Origin: Sphingobacterium sp. SYP-B4668
GTDB taxonomy: Bacteria; Bacteroidota; Bacteroidia; Sphingobacteriales; Sphingobacteriaceae
Direction: 5' to 3'
Length of the DNA stretch: 64,000 nt
NCBI RefSeq assembly: GCF_027627455.1
Contig: NZ_CP115483.1
Span: 2,728,001 to 2,792,000, forward strand
Part shown: piece after piece, positions 8,041 to 16,606 of the stretch
Layout of the letters: each line of letters begins with the position of its first letter
How positions within the stretch are numbered: position 1 is the stretch's first letter
Program-made: the position numbers and the translations under genes
The notes under the pieces: generated by a model
What the model was told of the DNA's origin: nothing
Database searches by the model: none
Seen by the model: only the letters and a program-made list of their open reading frames with translations

Positions 8041-9252
8041 TCAATTTATATTCAGTCGTTTCATCGACCAGATAAAACCAACAGCTACAACCAGTAAGAT
8101 AGCCGCATCGATGTACCAAAGTGTGTGATATCCCCATAAAGAAACTGCTTTCGTACCCAAGAACGGTCCAAATATATTGGACGATGCAAACGCAATAGAG
8201 TTCATCCCCATGTAAGCGCCCTGTGTATTGCGTGTAGATCGTAATGCCGTGACAGTGGCCATAAATGGAAGGGTCAACATTTCTCCTAGCGACAGCATAA
8301 ACATGGCCAAGTACAACCACACTATCCCAAAGCTAAAATTAAGCATGAAGTAGGAGATAGCTGCGAAAAGGGTCCCGTAGAAGAGAATACGGGTAATGGT
8401 AGCGCGGTGTTCAACGATATGAACCAAGATCATCTCGAATACGACGATCACAAACCCGCTGAAGCCAAGTATCAAACCAATCTCTCCTTCGGTCATCTTA
8501 TGCACGTCTTGATAGAATAGCGGTAACGTGCTGATGAGCTGGAAAAATGCCATAGAAAACAAGCAGCATAATACCGAAAACAGGATAAATGGACCATCGG
8601 TGTATGGATTACGGTCACGTTTGGTAGGAGGGGTGTCAATCTTGATTTCTTTGTTGACTGTATTTCCCTTGCGATTGTAAAAAAAATAAAGAAAAACAAT
8701 AGCTGCAGCGGCTACGGCTATAGCATTTCCATAGAAAATCCAATGATACGAGAATGTGGCTAAGAAGCCTCCCAGTGCTGGCCCTACTGAAAATCCCAAA
8801 TTAACCGCCATTCTATTTAGTGAATAGGCTTTCGTCAGATTCTCTGGTTTAGCATATCGAGCTACCGAGACAGAGTTTGCCGGGCGAAATGTATCTGCAA
8901 CCAAACTCAGTACGAATACCATGACAGACATAGATTCAAACGTTGTAAATAGTGGCATAATAAGAAATAACGGAGCCGTCAAAATAAGACTAACCGATTG
9001 TACTTTGAAATTGCCTACTCTGTCTGTAAGCCAACCGCCAAGCCAGGACCCGGCTACAGATCCACAACCATAACAGGCCAATACAATGCCCACGTGCGAA
9101 ATATCAAACCCTAGCTGCTTGGTCATATACATACCCAAAAATGGTATAACCATAGAGCCCATTCTATTGATGAGCATGACCAGGGCCAATAGCCAAGCCG
9201 CTGGAGAAAGACCACTGTATGACTTTATATATATCTGTATGAGTTTTTTCAT
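8041..9252 (-). CDS. MFS transporter
   Basis: A 403-residue integral membrane protein with about 12 hydrophobic segments and a central charged loop (about 200-220, NRKGNTVNKEIKIDTPPTKRD). Loop 2-3 carries the MFS motif-A pattern (GSWLGGWLTDRVGNFK, about residues 71-86), and NRMGSMVIPFLGMY lies in helix 1. This resembles DHA1-type drug/metabolite efflux carriers of Bacteroidota; the substrate is unknown. A possible -7 element (complement of CAAATGTA, 9308-9315) lies upstream. It is separated from the upstream nucleotidase by a strong terminator. Confidence 0.87.
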   Translation of the reverse strand: MKKLIQIYIKSYSGLSPAAWLLALVMLINRMGSMVIPFLGMYMTKQLGFDISHVGIVLACYGCGSVAGSWLGGWLTDRVGNFKVQSVSLILTAPLFLIMPLFTTFESMSVMVFVLSLVADTFRPANSVSVARYAKPENLTKAYSLNRMAVNLGFSVGPALGGFLATFSYHWIFYGNAIAVAAAAIVFLYFFYNRKGNTVNKEIKIDTPPTKRDRNPYTDGPFILFSVLCCLFSMAFFQLISTLPLFYQDVHKMTEGEIGLILGFSGFVIVVFEMILVHIVEHRATITRILFYGTLFAAISYFMLNFSFGIVWLYLAMFMLSLGEMLTLPFMATVTALRSTRNTQGAYMGMNSIAFASSNIFGPFLGTKAVSLWGYHTLWYIDAAILLVVAVGFIWSMKRLNIN

Positions 9253-9337
9253 TATTTATGTAAGTATTTAATCGTTAACCCCATTTTTACAGTATAGTTT
9301 CAGTACCCAAATGTACATTGCAAAAAAGAGTACAAAA

Positions 9338-9384
9338 AAAATGTCAAATCGGAGTTGAAGATCAGTCGCTCGATTTGACATTTT
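9338..9384 (-). terminator. Terminator of the split 5'-nucleotidase operon
   Basis: 14-bp perfect stem, arms 9338-9351 and 9371-9384, with a 19-base loop. Read on the minus strand it follows the metallophosphatase stop codon and is followed by a T-run (complement of 9334-9340). Confidence 0.85.
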
Positions 9385-9405
9385 ACTAAACTTATTGTCC
9401 GTCTG

Positions 9406-10362
9406 TTATGTTAAAATCGAAGGCTTAATATGGTGGTCCACTTGGTACACAATGGATTCGATTCGCTTCTTTCCCGAATAGGGCTTTAAAATAAAGTCGA
9501 TTCGACCTAAGTTGATACCTGCGAAACCTACTTGATTAATAAGGGTTTGCTCTCCCGCTAGATTGCTTACTGATACAGGTTCGTCTAGAAAAGTATGTGT
9601 ATGCCCCCCGATGATGAGATCTATATGCTGTGTCTTTTGCGCCAATATAGTGTCTGATACCTTGTCATTATCATATTTATACCCCAAATGGGATAGACAG
9701 ATGACGAGCGCACATTTGTGTTCGTTCTTAAGCTTGGCTGCCAGTCTATTGGCGACAGGAATGGGGTCTAAGTATTTCATTCCCGCACAATTAGTCGGAT
9801 CTACCAGCCCCGCTACATCGATACATACGCCAAACACTCCAATTTTGACACCACCACGCTTAAAAATAACATAATCCTGTGTCTTGCCCTCCAATACCGT
9901 CCCTTTAAAATCATAATTTGCTGTGAGAAAAGGAAACGAAGCATGGTCCAGATATTTGATAAGTCCATGGAGACCATTGTCAAATTCATGATTTCCAAAA
10001 GTGCCAGCGTCGTAGCCTAATTTCGACATCAGGTCTAATTCTAGCTTTCCTCCAAAAAGATTGAAGTAGGGGGTGCCCTGAAACATATCTCCAGCATCCA
10101 ATAGTAATACATTCTTCTCCTGGCTCCTGATTTGCTGAATGATGGTGCTGCGTCGCGCTACACCACCCAAGCCTTGATTGCGTGATCCATCCATCGGAAA
10201 AGGTTCGATGCGACTGTGCACGTCATTGGTGTGGAGAATTGTAATCTTTACTTCATTCTCGGCAAGCGCTTCAAGTGGAAGACTACTGAAAGTTGCAACC
10301 GCACCTAATGCACCTACACTTTTTATAAAGGTTCTTCTATTGATTGATTTTAACTCTTCCAT
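9406..10362 (-). CDS. 5'-nucleotidase N-terminal (metallophosphoesterase) domain protein, Tat-exported
   Basis: A 318-residue stand-alone catalytic domain of the UshA/5'-nucleotidase family. A twin-arginine signal (RRTFIK, residues 9-14, then a hydrophobic stretch) indicates folded export. The dimetal motifs are complete: TNDVHS (Asp47, His49), LLDAGDMFQGTP (Asp89 region), GNHEFDNG (123-130), LSHLG, and GGHTHTFL (about 252-259). Family members hydrolyse nucleotides, UDP-sugars or cyclic phosphodiesters. The substrate-binding C-terminal domain is absent and is encoded by the upstream gene, which overlaps by 26 bp, so the two products probably work together. Confidence 0.9.
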   Translation of the reverse strand: MEELKSINRRTFIKSVGALGAVATFSSLPLEALAENEVKITILHTNDVHSRIEPFPMDGSRNQGLGGVARRSTIIQQIRSQEKNVLLLDAGDMFQGTPYFNLFGGKLELDLMSKLGYDAGTFGNHEFDNGLHGLIKYLDHASFPFLTANYDFKGTVLEGKTQDYVIFKRGGVKIGVFGVCIDVAGLVDPTNCAGMKYLDPIPVANRLAAKLKNEHKCALVICLSHLGYKYDNDKVSDTILAQKTQHIDLIIGGHTHTFLDEPVSVSNLAGEQTLINQVGFAGINLGRIDFILKPYSGKKRIESIVYQVDHHIKPSILT

Positions 10363-11095
10363 CTAATTTGGCATCAATGTGTTTCCCTAATTTTGTTTGT
10401 TCGGTAATATAATCGATCAATCCTTCTCTCACCTTCGTGTCGTAATCCTTTCGCCCTATGGGGGCTATCAATGCCTTGAGATTGTCGCCTCCATTAGCGA
10501 TATAATCATATGTGACCAATTTGTAATGTGCTTTGGGATCTATCGCCTTTCCGTTAAGCCGGACCTCTGATGGCCTTTTGTCTGTGATAACCACACGCAA
10601 TCCACCAATCGGCTGCCCCCCTGTTTCGGCCACATAATCGGCAAGATTAAGTAAATCTTGTCCCGTCAATTCCAATATCGAAATCTTATTCTCAAATGGC
10701 ATGATTTCAAACACATTGCCAACGGTGATATCCCCTTGACGCATATCATTACGAATCCCACCTTTCGTTGCAAAAGAAAGCGCAGTCTCTGGATCGAGCT
10801 TCTGACCAATAGCCAACAAAGCATCCACAAAGAAATTGCCCATAAGACTCTCTGCATCTCGAGTTTTTGTAAGATGGATATCCGAATACCCGATAATACG
10901 GTTCATCTCGTCTTCCATCTGTTTTTTGTACGGGGCGTAGAGGGCCACGATGGAACTGTCTGCAGCAATTTCTGTCCCAATAGTATAGCCCTGATGATCA
11001 TCCGAAGCTTTGGTATAGAGTGTCTTGCAGGAGGACAAGGACAATAGCCCTAAACCCGCAGTCAAAAACAGTGTGTTAATTCTAAATCTATGCAT
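10337..11095 (-). CDS. 5'-nucleotidase C-terminal domain lipoprotein
   Basis: A 252-residue protein consisting only of the 5'-nucleotidase C-terminal (substrate-binding) domain: SFATKGGIRNDMRQGDITVGNVFEIMPFENKISILELTGQDLLNL and the YDYIANGGDNLKAL segment near the end. The N terminus is a lipoprotein signal with a lipobox (LLSLSSC), so it is probably anchored in a membrane. An upstream TTG would add two residues; the ATG at 11095 is preferred. It is the first gene of the pair and overlaps the catalytic-domain gene by 26 bp, so domain order in the operon is the reverse of that in fused enzymes. Confidence 0.88.
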   Translation of the reverse strand: MHRFRINTLFLTAGLGLLSLSSCKTLYTKASDDHQGYTIGTEIAADSSIVALYAPYKKQMEDEMNRIIGYSDIHLTKTRDAESLMGNFFVDALLAIGQKLDPETALSFATKGGIRNDMRQGDITVGNVFEIMPFENKISILELTGQDLLNLADYVAETGGQPIGGLRVVITDKRPSEVRLNGKAIDPKAHYKLVTYDYIANGGDNLKALIAPIGRKDYDTKVREGLIDYITEQTKLGKHIDAKLDGRVKINQ

Positions 11096-11253
11096 ATACA
11101 ACTAGTCTGTGCCTCGGCAAAAATAAGTCTGACAAAGGTAGATAAAATATTACTTTTTAGACTTACAGGCTAGATAAAATTACTGTTATCAAAATTGTAC
11201 CAATATACGTTGGTCGCAAAAGGTTGTCATGTCAATGAGGAGGAGGAGGTATG

Positions 11254-11862
11254 CTATGCTTCAATTGTACGAAAGGTGAGATTGATACGTGCACCGTATG
11301 GTTTTTTGCTTGGGGGTAAGCGGTGTAGCCAATGGCTTTGCGTAATACCTTTCATCACTAGTATGCTTCCATGAGCCAATTCCAATGCGATCACCTGTTT
11401 GGTGTCCTTATGCTTAAACGCGAATTTGCGCTCTGCACCAAACGTCATGGAGGCAATTGCGCCATTTTTCTTTAAATCTTTTTCACCATCACTGTGCCAA
11501 GCCATGCCCTCCTCACCATTGTGATAAAGGTTTAAAAGACAGGAATTATACTGTTCACCTGTAACTTCCTGGACCTTGTTTTTGAGCTCAAGAAGTTCAT
11601 CTGTCCAAGGCAGGGCAGATTTGGTAATATTTGAATACGTGTATGAAAAGGGCAAATCACCATACCAAGCCACTTTCCTTTTGGTTAGGATGTGCTTGCC
11701 AAAAATTACAGCCTCATCATTCCGCCAAGAGATGCTATCCAATAACCGCGAATAATAATGATCCGCTTGTACCGCCTCTATCATCCGCCCATAATAATAT
11801 ACTTCTCCGTCATAAGGAAGAATATTTTTCGAACTATCGTATACTATATCAAACAGGTGCAT
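11254..11862 (-). CDS. alkB: AlkB-type alpha-ketoglutarate-dependent dioxygenase
   Basis: A 202-residue Fe(II)/2-oxoglutarate dioxygenase that oxidatively demethylates 1-methyladenine and 3-methylcytosine in DNA. The iron ligands are visible: HSD (His123, Asp125) and His180 in SHWLHRLP. The 2-oxoglutarate-binding RINLTFR motif is at residues 192-198, closer to the ALKBH2/3-type RxNxTFR. FGAERKFAFKHK (141-152) fits the substrate lid region. It lies 18 bp downstream of the AraC-Ogt gene on the same strand, forming an alkylation-repair operon comparable to ada-alkB. Confidence 0.93.
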   Translation of the reverse strand: MHLFDIVYDSSKNILPYDGEVYYYGRMIEAVQADHYYSRLLDSISWRNDEAVIFGKHILTKRKVAWYGDLPFSYTYSNITKSALPWTDELLELKNKVQEVTGEQYNSCLLNLYHNGEEGMAWHSDGEKDLKKNGAIASMTFGAERKFAFKHKDTKQVIALELAHGSILVMKGITQSHWLHRLPPSKKPYGARINLTFRTIEA

Positions 11863-11880
11863 GATACGCTAAAATTAAGA

Positions 11881-12738
11881 TTAAAACAAGGTTTGTAATT
11901 CGTTTGCGGCATATTCCCATCCTATTATGGCTGTCTTGCGTACAGGATTCCACATATAGCCACCTATGGCGCCTGTAGATTGGATGACACGATGACAAGG
12001 TATTAAGTAAGCTATAGGATTACTTCCAATGGCTGTCCCTACTGCACGAGAAGCCTTGGGGTTACCAAGTCCATCAGCTATCATACCATAAGTGGATAGT
12101 CTACCTACAGGTATCTTCAGCAAAGCCTCCCAGACTTTTAATTGGAAATCTGTTCCTTTGAGGTGCAATTTAATCTGTGGAAGCTGTGTCCAGTCCTGTT
12201 GAAAGAATGAAAGCACTTGGTCATGCATGGGGTCTTGCTCTTCAATCGTCCTAGCATTCGGAAATCGAGAAGATAATTGCCACAGTCCATCCTTATTGTC
12301 CTCAACGAAGCCAATGAAACAAATCCCTTTGTTTGTAGAAGCAACAATAAGTCTTCCAAACGGGCTTTCTTTGAATGAAAATTTAATCTGAAGATTGCGT
12401 CCCCCATGTTTATACTCTGCTGGTGTCATTCCCTCTATACCAATAAACAGATCATGAAGTCTACTGGTACTGGACAATCCTGTTTCATATGCCGTATCAA
12501 ATAAGGTGGACTGCTGATCTACGCGAAGCACCTTTTTTGCATGCTCGATGGAGATGTATTGCAAAAATTTCTTAGGTGTGGTTCCCGCCCAATTGGTAAA
12601 CATTCGCTGAAAGTGAGATGGGCTAACGTGTACATGGTCAGCAATCTGGTCCAAAGAGGGTTGTTCTTTAAAATGACATTTGATATAGGTGATCGCTTCC
12701 GCAATTCGCTGAAAGTCGGCATGGTGTTGTGTTTCCAT
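11881..12738 (-). CDS. Bifunctional AraC-type regulator / methylated-DNA-cysteine methyltransferase
   Basis: A 285-residue fusion. Residues about 10-112 form an AraC DNA-binding domain with two helix-turn-helix motifs (SLDQIADHVHVSPSHFQRMF and TAYETGLSSTSRLHDLF). Residues about 118-280 form the O6-alkylguanine transferase with the PCHR active site (Cys248) and the helix GRLSTYGMIADGLG before it. The N-terminal Cys4 zinc domain that senses methylphosphotriesters in E. coli Ada is absent. It probably repairs O6-methylguanine and regulates itself and alkB, 18 bp downstream; how it would be activated without the phosphotriester sensor is not evident. Confidence 0.92.
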   Translation of the reverse strand: METQHHADFQRIAEAITYIKCHFKEQPSLDQIADHVHVSPSHFQRMFTNWAGTTPKKFLQYISIEHAKKVLRVDQQSTLFDTAYETGLSSTSRLHDLFIGIEGMTPAEYKHGGRNLQIKFSFKESPFGRLIVASTNKGICFIGFVEDNKDGLWQLSSRFPNARTIEEQDPMHDQVLSFFQQDWTQLPQIKLHLKGTDFQLKVWEALLKIPVGRLSTYGMIADGLGNPKASRAVGTAIGSNPIAYLIPCHRVIQSTGAIGGYMWNPVRKTAIIGWEYAANELQTLF

Positions 12739-12849
12739 AGTTTAAAATTTACAACACAAATATCCGAAGTATTTTGCGCGTATAAAATCCGAATCTTGCT
12801 GAATTTTCAATCCCCATCCCCAGGGTAGCAAATATGCACATGTTACGAG

Positions 12850-14457
12850 TTATGTTTGCAAGACACCTACATTATAACGCTTCTCGATTGGTGCGTGATT
12901 GGCAGCATGTATTCCGAGGTTGATCACTTTCCGGGTTTCATCAGGATGAATGATGCCATCTACCCAAAGTCGTGAGGCGGCATAATACGGGCTTAGCTGC
13001 TCATTGTATTTATCTTCTATACTTTTGAGAAGCGCAGACTCCTCTTGCTCAGTAATATTGACCCCTCTATTCTTAAGTGCAGCTTCTTGTATTTGAAGGA
13101 GTGTCTTTCCCGCTGCCGCACCACTCATAACACCCATTTTTGCGGTAGGCCAAGCGTATATCAGACGAGGATCATAGGCCTTTCCACACATGGCATAGTT
13201 GCCTGCACCATAGCTGTTACCTACAATGAACGTAAATTTGGGAACAACAGAATTGGCCATGGCATTGACCATCTTAGCCCCATCTTTGATGATTCCCCCT
13301 TGCTCAGATCGACTCCCCACCATAAAACCGGTTACATCTTGTAAAAAGACCAACGGAATGGACTGTTGATTACAATTCATAATAAATCGGGCTGATTTAT
13401 CTGCAGAATCACTATAGATAACTCCTCCCATTTGCATCTCAATAGCACCACCTATTTTTTTAGCTTTAACGACTTCGCGTTGGTTGGCTACGATACCGAC
13501 GGCCCAACCTTCAATACGAGCTAATCCACAGATAATGGTTTTCCCGTAATCTTTTTTGTATTCTTCAAAAGTCCCTTCGTCTACAAGCGCATTGATAATT
13601 TGCCCCATATCATATGGCTTGGTTCGATCCAATGGCAAAATATCGATAATTCGCTTGGCTGAGGGATTCGGATTTTTTGCTTCTTTACGGTTGAAATTGG
13701 CCTTAGGTGGATACCCCAGCTTATCCATCACACCCTTGATAGCGTCTAGACAAGCTTCATCTGTGGGATATTTATTGTCCGTTACACCTGATATTTCACT
13801 ATGTGTGGAAGCCCCTCCCAATGTCTCGGCATCGACAGATTCTCCAATGGAGGATTTGACAAGATATGGACCCGCAAGAAATACCGATCCAGTACCTTCT
13901 ACTATAAAAGCATAGTCTGACATGATCGGTAAGTAGGCTCCGCCAGCAACACAGCTTCCCATAATGGCCGATATTTGTGGAATACCAATAGCGGACATAT
14001 GCGCGTTGTTTCTAAAAATGCGACCAAAATGCTCCTTATCAGGAAAAATCTCATCTTGCATAGGGAGAAATACCCCTGCCGAATCCACCAGATAAATAAT
14101 GGGAATATGATTTTCCATTGCAATTTCTTGTGCTCTGAGGTTCTTCTTACAACTAATTGGAAACCATGCTCCAGCTTTAACTGTTGCATCGTTAGAGACT
14201 ATTACACATTGTCTATCCTTGACATAGCCTAAGACGCAGACGACACCTGCATTAGGACAACCTCCTTCTTCTTCGTACATACCATCTCCGGCAAAAATAC
14301 CAATTTCGATAAACTCGCGATCGACATCCAGTAGGTAGTGTATACGCTCCCAGGCGGTGAGTTTACCCTTCTTTTTATGCTTCTGAATTTTGTCGATACC
14401 TCCCCCCAAGGCCAGTGCTTCTTTTTTCCTCTTTAAAACATCAATAAGTGCATTCAT
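12850..14457 (-). CDS. Acyl-CoA carboxylase beta (carboxyltransferase) subunit, methylcrotonyl-CoA carboxylase type
   Basis: A 535-residue carboxyltransferase with two crotonase-fold halves. The N half carries CVAGGAYLPIMSDYAFIVEGTGSVFLAGP (about 169-197); the C half carries the QDVTGFMVGSRSEQGGIIKDGAKM and VGNSYGAGNYAMCGKAYDPR segments typical of MccB/geranyl-CoA carboxylase beta rather than PccB. Length (535) matches MccB. It needs a biotin carboxylase alpha subunit, which is not in this window. It is divergently transcribed from the acyl-CoA dehydrogenase operon, sharing a 159-bp promoter region; that context supports leucine breakdown. Confidence 0.9.
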   Translation of the reverse strand: MNALIDVLKRKKEALALGGGIDKIQKHKKKGKLTAWERIHYLLDVDREFIEIGIFAGDGMYEEEGGCPNAGVVCVLGYVKDRQCVIVSNDATVKAGAWFPISCKKNLRAQEIAMENHIPIIYLVDSAGVFLPMQDEIFPDKEHFGRIFRNNAHMSAIGIPQISAIMGSCVAGGAYLPIMSDYAFIVEGTGSVFLAGPYLVKSSIGESVDAETLGGASTHSEISGVTDNKYPTDEACLDAIKGVMDKLGYPPKANFNRKEAKNPNPSAKRIIDILPLDRTKPYDMGQIINALVDEGTFEEYKKDYGKTIICGLARIEGWAVGIVANQREVVKAKKIGGAIEMQMGGVIYSDSADKSARFIMNCNQQSIPLVFLQDVTGFMVGSRSEQGGIIKDGAKMVNAMANSVVPKFTFIVGNSYGAGNYAMCGKAYDPRLIYAWPTAKMGVMSGAAAGKTLLQIQEAALKNRGVNITEQEESALLKSIEDKYNEQLSPYYAASRLWVDGIIHPDETRKVINLGIHAANHAPIEKRYNVGVLQT

Positions 14458-14543
14458 TTGTTATTTTGATTTATATAGGCTATTAATATTGATAATTTCA
14501 TAATATCGAGTAAAAATAAAACAATATTTTGATATTTTTGTAA

Positions 14544-14572
14544 TTGTATATATAATAGTTTGTATATATTTG
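14544..14572 (+). promoter_or_regulatory. Bacteroidota-type promoter for the acyl-CoA dehydrogenase operon
   Basis: TTG at 14544-14546, 18 bp, then TATATTTG at 14565-14572, matching the -33/-7 consensus of Bacteroidota. The start codon at 14617 lies about 40 bp downstream. Confidence 0.65.
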
Positions 14573-14616
14573 ACTCGATAAAATCACCAATTTAATAAAC
14601 AAGTAAATAAAGAATT

Positions 14617-15762
14617 ATGTTTGTCACGAATGTAGATCAAATGGGTCTAATTAGGCAGAGCGCTGCCAATTTTGCTGTTAATTATATTAAGCCTCATATC
14701 ATGGAATGGGATGAAACACAAACCTTTCCCGTCGATCTTTTTAAAAAAATGGGCGAATACGGCTTCATGGGGATATTGGTTCCTGAAGAATACGGAGGGG
14801 CTGGATTGGGGTACCAGGAGTATATCACCATATTGGATGAGATTTCTAAGGTCTGTGGTTCTATAGGACTATCCGTGGCCGCCCACAATTCGCTATGTAC
14901 AAACCACATATTGAGCTTTGCCAACGCATCTCAAAAGGAAAAATATCTGCCCCAGCTAGCCACTGGGGAATGGCTAGGTGCCTGGGGATTGACGGAGACA
15001 GGTTCGGGATCTGACGCAGGAGGATTGACCACCATTGCAGAACGGGAGGGGAAGTATTTCGTATTGAATGGCTCGAAAAATTTCATAACCCATGCCATTA
15101 GTGGCGATGTGGCAGTTGTGATAGCCCGTACTGGCAGAAAAGGCGATAAAAAAGGCATGACAGCATTTATAATCGAAAAAGGTACACCCGGTTTTTCAGC
15201 AGGTAAAAAAGAGAACAAGCTGGGCATGCGCGCCTCAGAAACAGCGTGTTTATTTTTTGATAATTGTCGAGTCCACCAAGATCAAGTAATAGGAGAGGAG
15301 GGGCAAGGTTTCGTTCAGGCGCTCAAATTGTTAGATGGTGGCCGTATATCCATAGCCGCACTATCTTTGGGAATTGCTCGAGGAGCCTACGAATGCGCAT
15401 TGCGATATGCCAATGAAAGGGAGCAATTCAATCAGAAAATATTTGAATTTCAAGCAGTAAGTTTTAAATTAGCTGAAATGGCGACACAAGTTGAGGCTGC
15501 TGAATTACTGACTAGACAAGCTGCATTTAAAAAAGAAGCAGGTGAAAAATCCTCAAAAGCCAGTGCAATGGCTAAGCTCTACGCCTCCGAAGTAGCGGTA
15601 GAAGTTTCTAATGAAAGTGTTCAAATCTTTGGAGGATATGGATTTACAAAGGATTACCCAGCTGAAAAATACTTTAGAGATGCTAAACTGTGTACCATTG
15701 GTGAAGGAACATCCAGTATACAGAAAATGGTTATAGCTAGAGAAATACAACAAGATGTCTAA
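14617..15762 (+). CDS. Acyl-CoA dehydrogenase (short/branched chain)
   Basis: A 381-residue FAD flavoprotein that introduces an alpha,beta double bond into acyl-CoA and passes electrons to ETF. FAD- and substrate-binding segment GAWGLTETGSGSDAGG lies at residues 121-136; the second signature, FGGYGFTKDYPAEKYFRDAK, is near residue 335-355. The catalytic base is probably Glu363 in GEGTSSIQ, the position used by short- and medium-chain enzymes rather than that of isovaleryl-CoA dehydrogenase. It heads an operon with overlaps to HMG-CoA lyase (8 bp) and then enoyl-CoA hydratase. Context suggests branched-chain substrates; the base position leaves the chain preference open. Confidence 0.9.
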   Translation: MFVTNVDQMGLIRQSAANFAVNYIKPHIMEWDETQTFPVDLFKKMGEYGFMGILVPEEYGGAGLGYQEYITILDEISKVCGSIGLSVAAHNSLCTNHILSFANASQKEKYLPQLATGEWLGAWGLTETGSGSDAGGLTTIAEREGKYFVLNGSKNFITHAISGDVAVVIARTGRKGDKKGMTAFIIEKGTPGFSAGKKENKLGMRASETACLFFDNCRVHQDQVIGEEGQGFVQALKLLDGGRISIAALSLGIARGAYECALRYANEREQFNQKIFEFQAVSFKLAEMATQVEAAELLTRQAAFKKEAGEKSSKASAMAKLYASEVAVEVSNESVQIFGGYGFTKDYPAEKYFRDAKLCTIGEGTSSIQKMVIAREIQQDV

Positions 15763-16606
15763 GGAAACGCGTCAAGTTAAATTAGTGGAGTGCCCTCGTG
15801 ATGCGATACAGGGCATCCACCAGTTTATTCCAACTGCTGATAAAATAGACTACATAAACGCATTGATTGAGAGCAATCTCTTTGATTGTATAGATTTCGG
15901 TAGTTTTGTTTCACCCAAAGCGGTACCCCAAATGGCGGATTCGGCACAAGTTTTAGAAGGACTTCAGCTGATAAATGATACAAAATTGTTAGCAATCGTG
16001 GCCAATGAAAAAGGGACGGAAGAGGCTGCCTCTTTAAGCAAAATCCATTTCCTCGGCTATCCATTTTCCATATCTGAAGAGTTCCAAAGAAGAAATACCA
16101 ACAGTGATATCAAAACCTCTTTCCGACGTCTCCAAAATATAGTTCAGATAGCACATGACAACGGTAAGGAAGTCGTGGCATACCTATCTATGGCATTTGG
16201 CAATCCATATGGAGAGGAATGGAACGAAGAGTTGGTCACATATTGGTTGGGTGAGATTGCTAATCTGGGTATTATTGATTTTTCACTTGCAGACACAACT
16301 GGGGAAGCAAATCCCTTTCAAATAACCACATTGTTTGAAAAAGCTTATAAGGATTTTCCTAAGCTAGATATAGGGGCACATTTTCATTCATCCAAAACCA
16401 CTGGACTTTTGAAGATAAAAGCAGCTTACGAAGCTGGGTGCAGAAAGTTTGACGGAGCTATACTTGGCTTTGGCGGCTGTCCATTTGCGACCGACGAGCT
16501 TGTTGGAAATATTGCAATGGAAGATCTACTGTTTTATTTCGAGCGAGGCGACCCAATCAGCATACTTGCATTAGAGCAACAATTTAATCAAATGATTAAG
16601 GTATGA
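15755..16606 (+). CDS. Hydroxymethylglutaryl-CoA lyase
   Basis: A 283-residue TIM-barrel lyase cleaving HMG-CoA to acetyl-CoA and acetoacetate, the last step of leucine degradation. Visible residues: ECPRDAIQG (Arg15, Asp16), the metal-binding GAHFHSS, and the active-site loop GFGGCPFATDEL with Cys242. The ATG overlaps the end of the dehydrogenase gene by 8 bp and the stop overlaps the hydratase start, showing translational coupling. It is slightly shorter than human or Pseudomonas enzymes but no motif is missing. Confidence 0.92.
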   Translation: MSKETRQVKLVECPRDAIQGIHQFIPTADKIDYINALIESNLFDCIDFGSFVSPKAVPQMADSAQVLEGLQLINDTKLLAIVANEKGTEEAASLSKIHFLGYPFSISEEFQRRNTNSDIKTSFRRLQNIVQIAHDNGKEVVAYLSMAFGNPYGEEWNEELVTYWLGEIANLGIIDFSLADTTGEANPFQITTLFEKAYKDFPKLDIGAHFHSSKTTGLLKIKAAYEAGCRKFDGAILGFGGCPFATDELVGNIAMEDLLFYFERGDPISILALEQQFNQMIKV

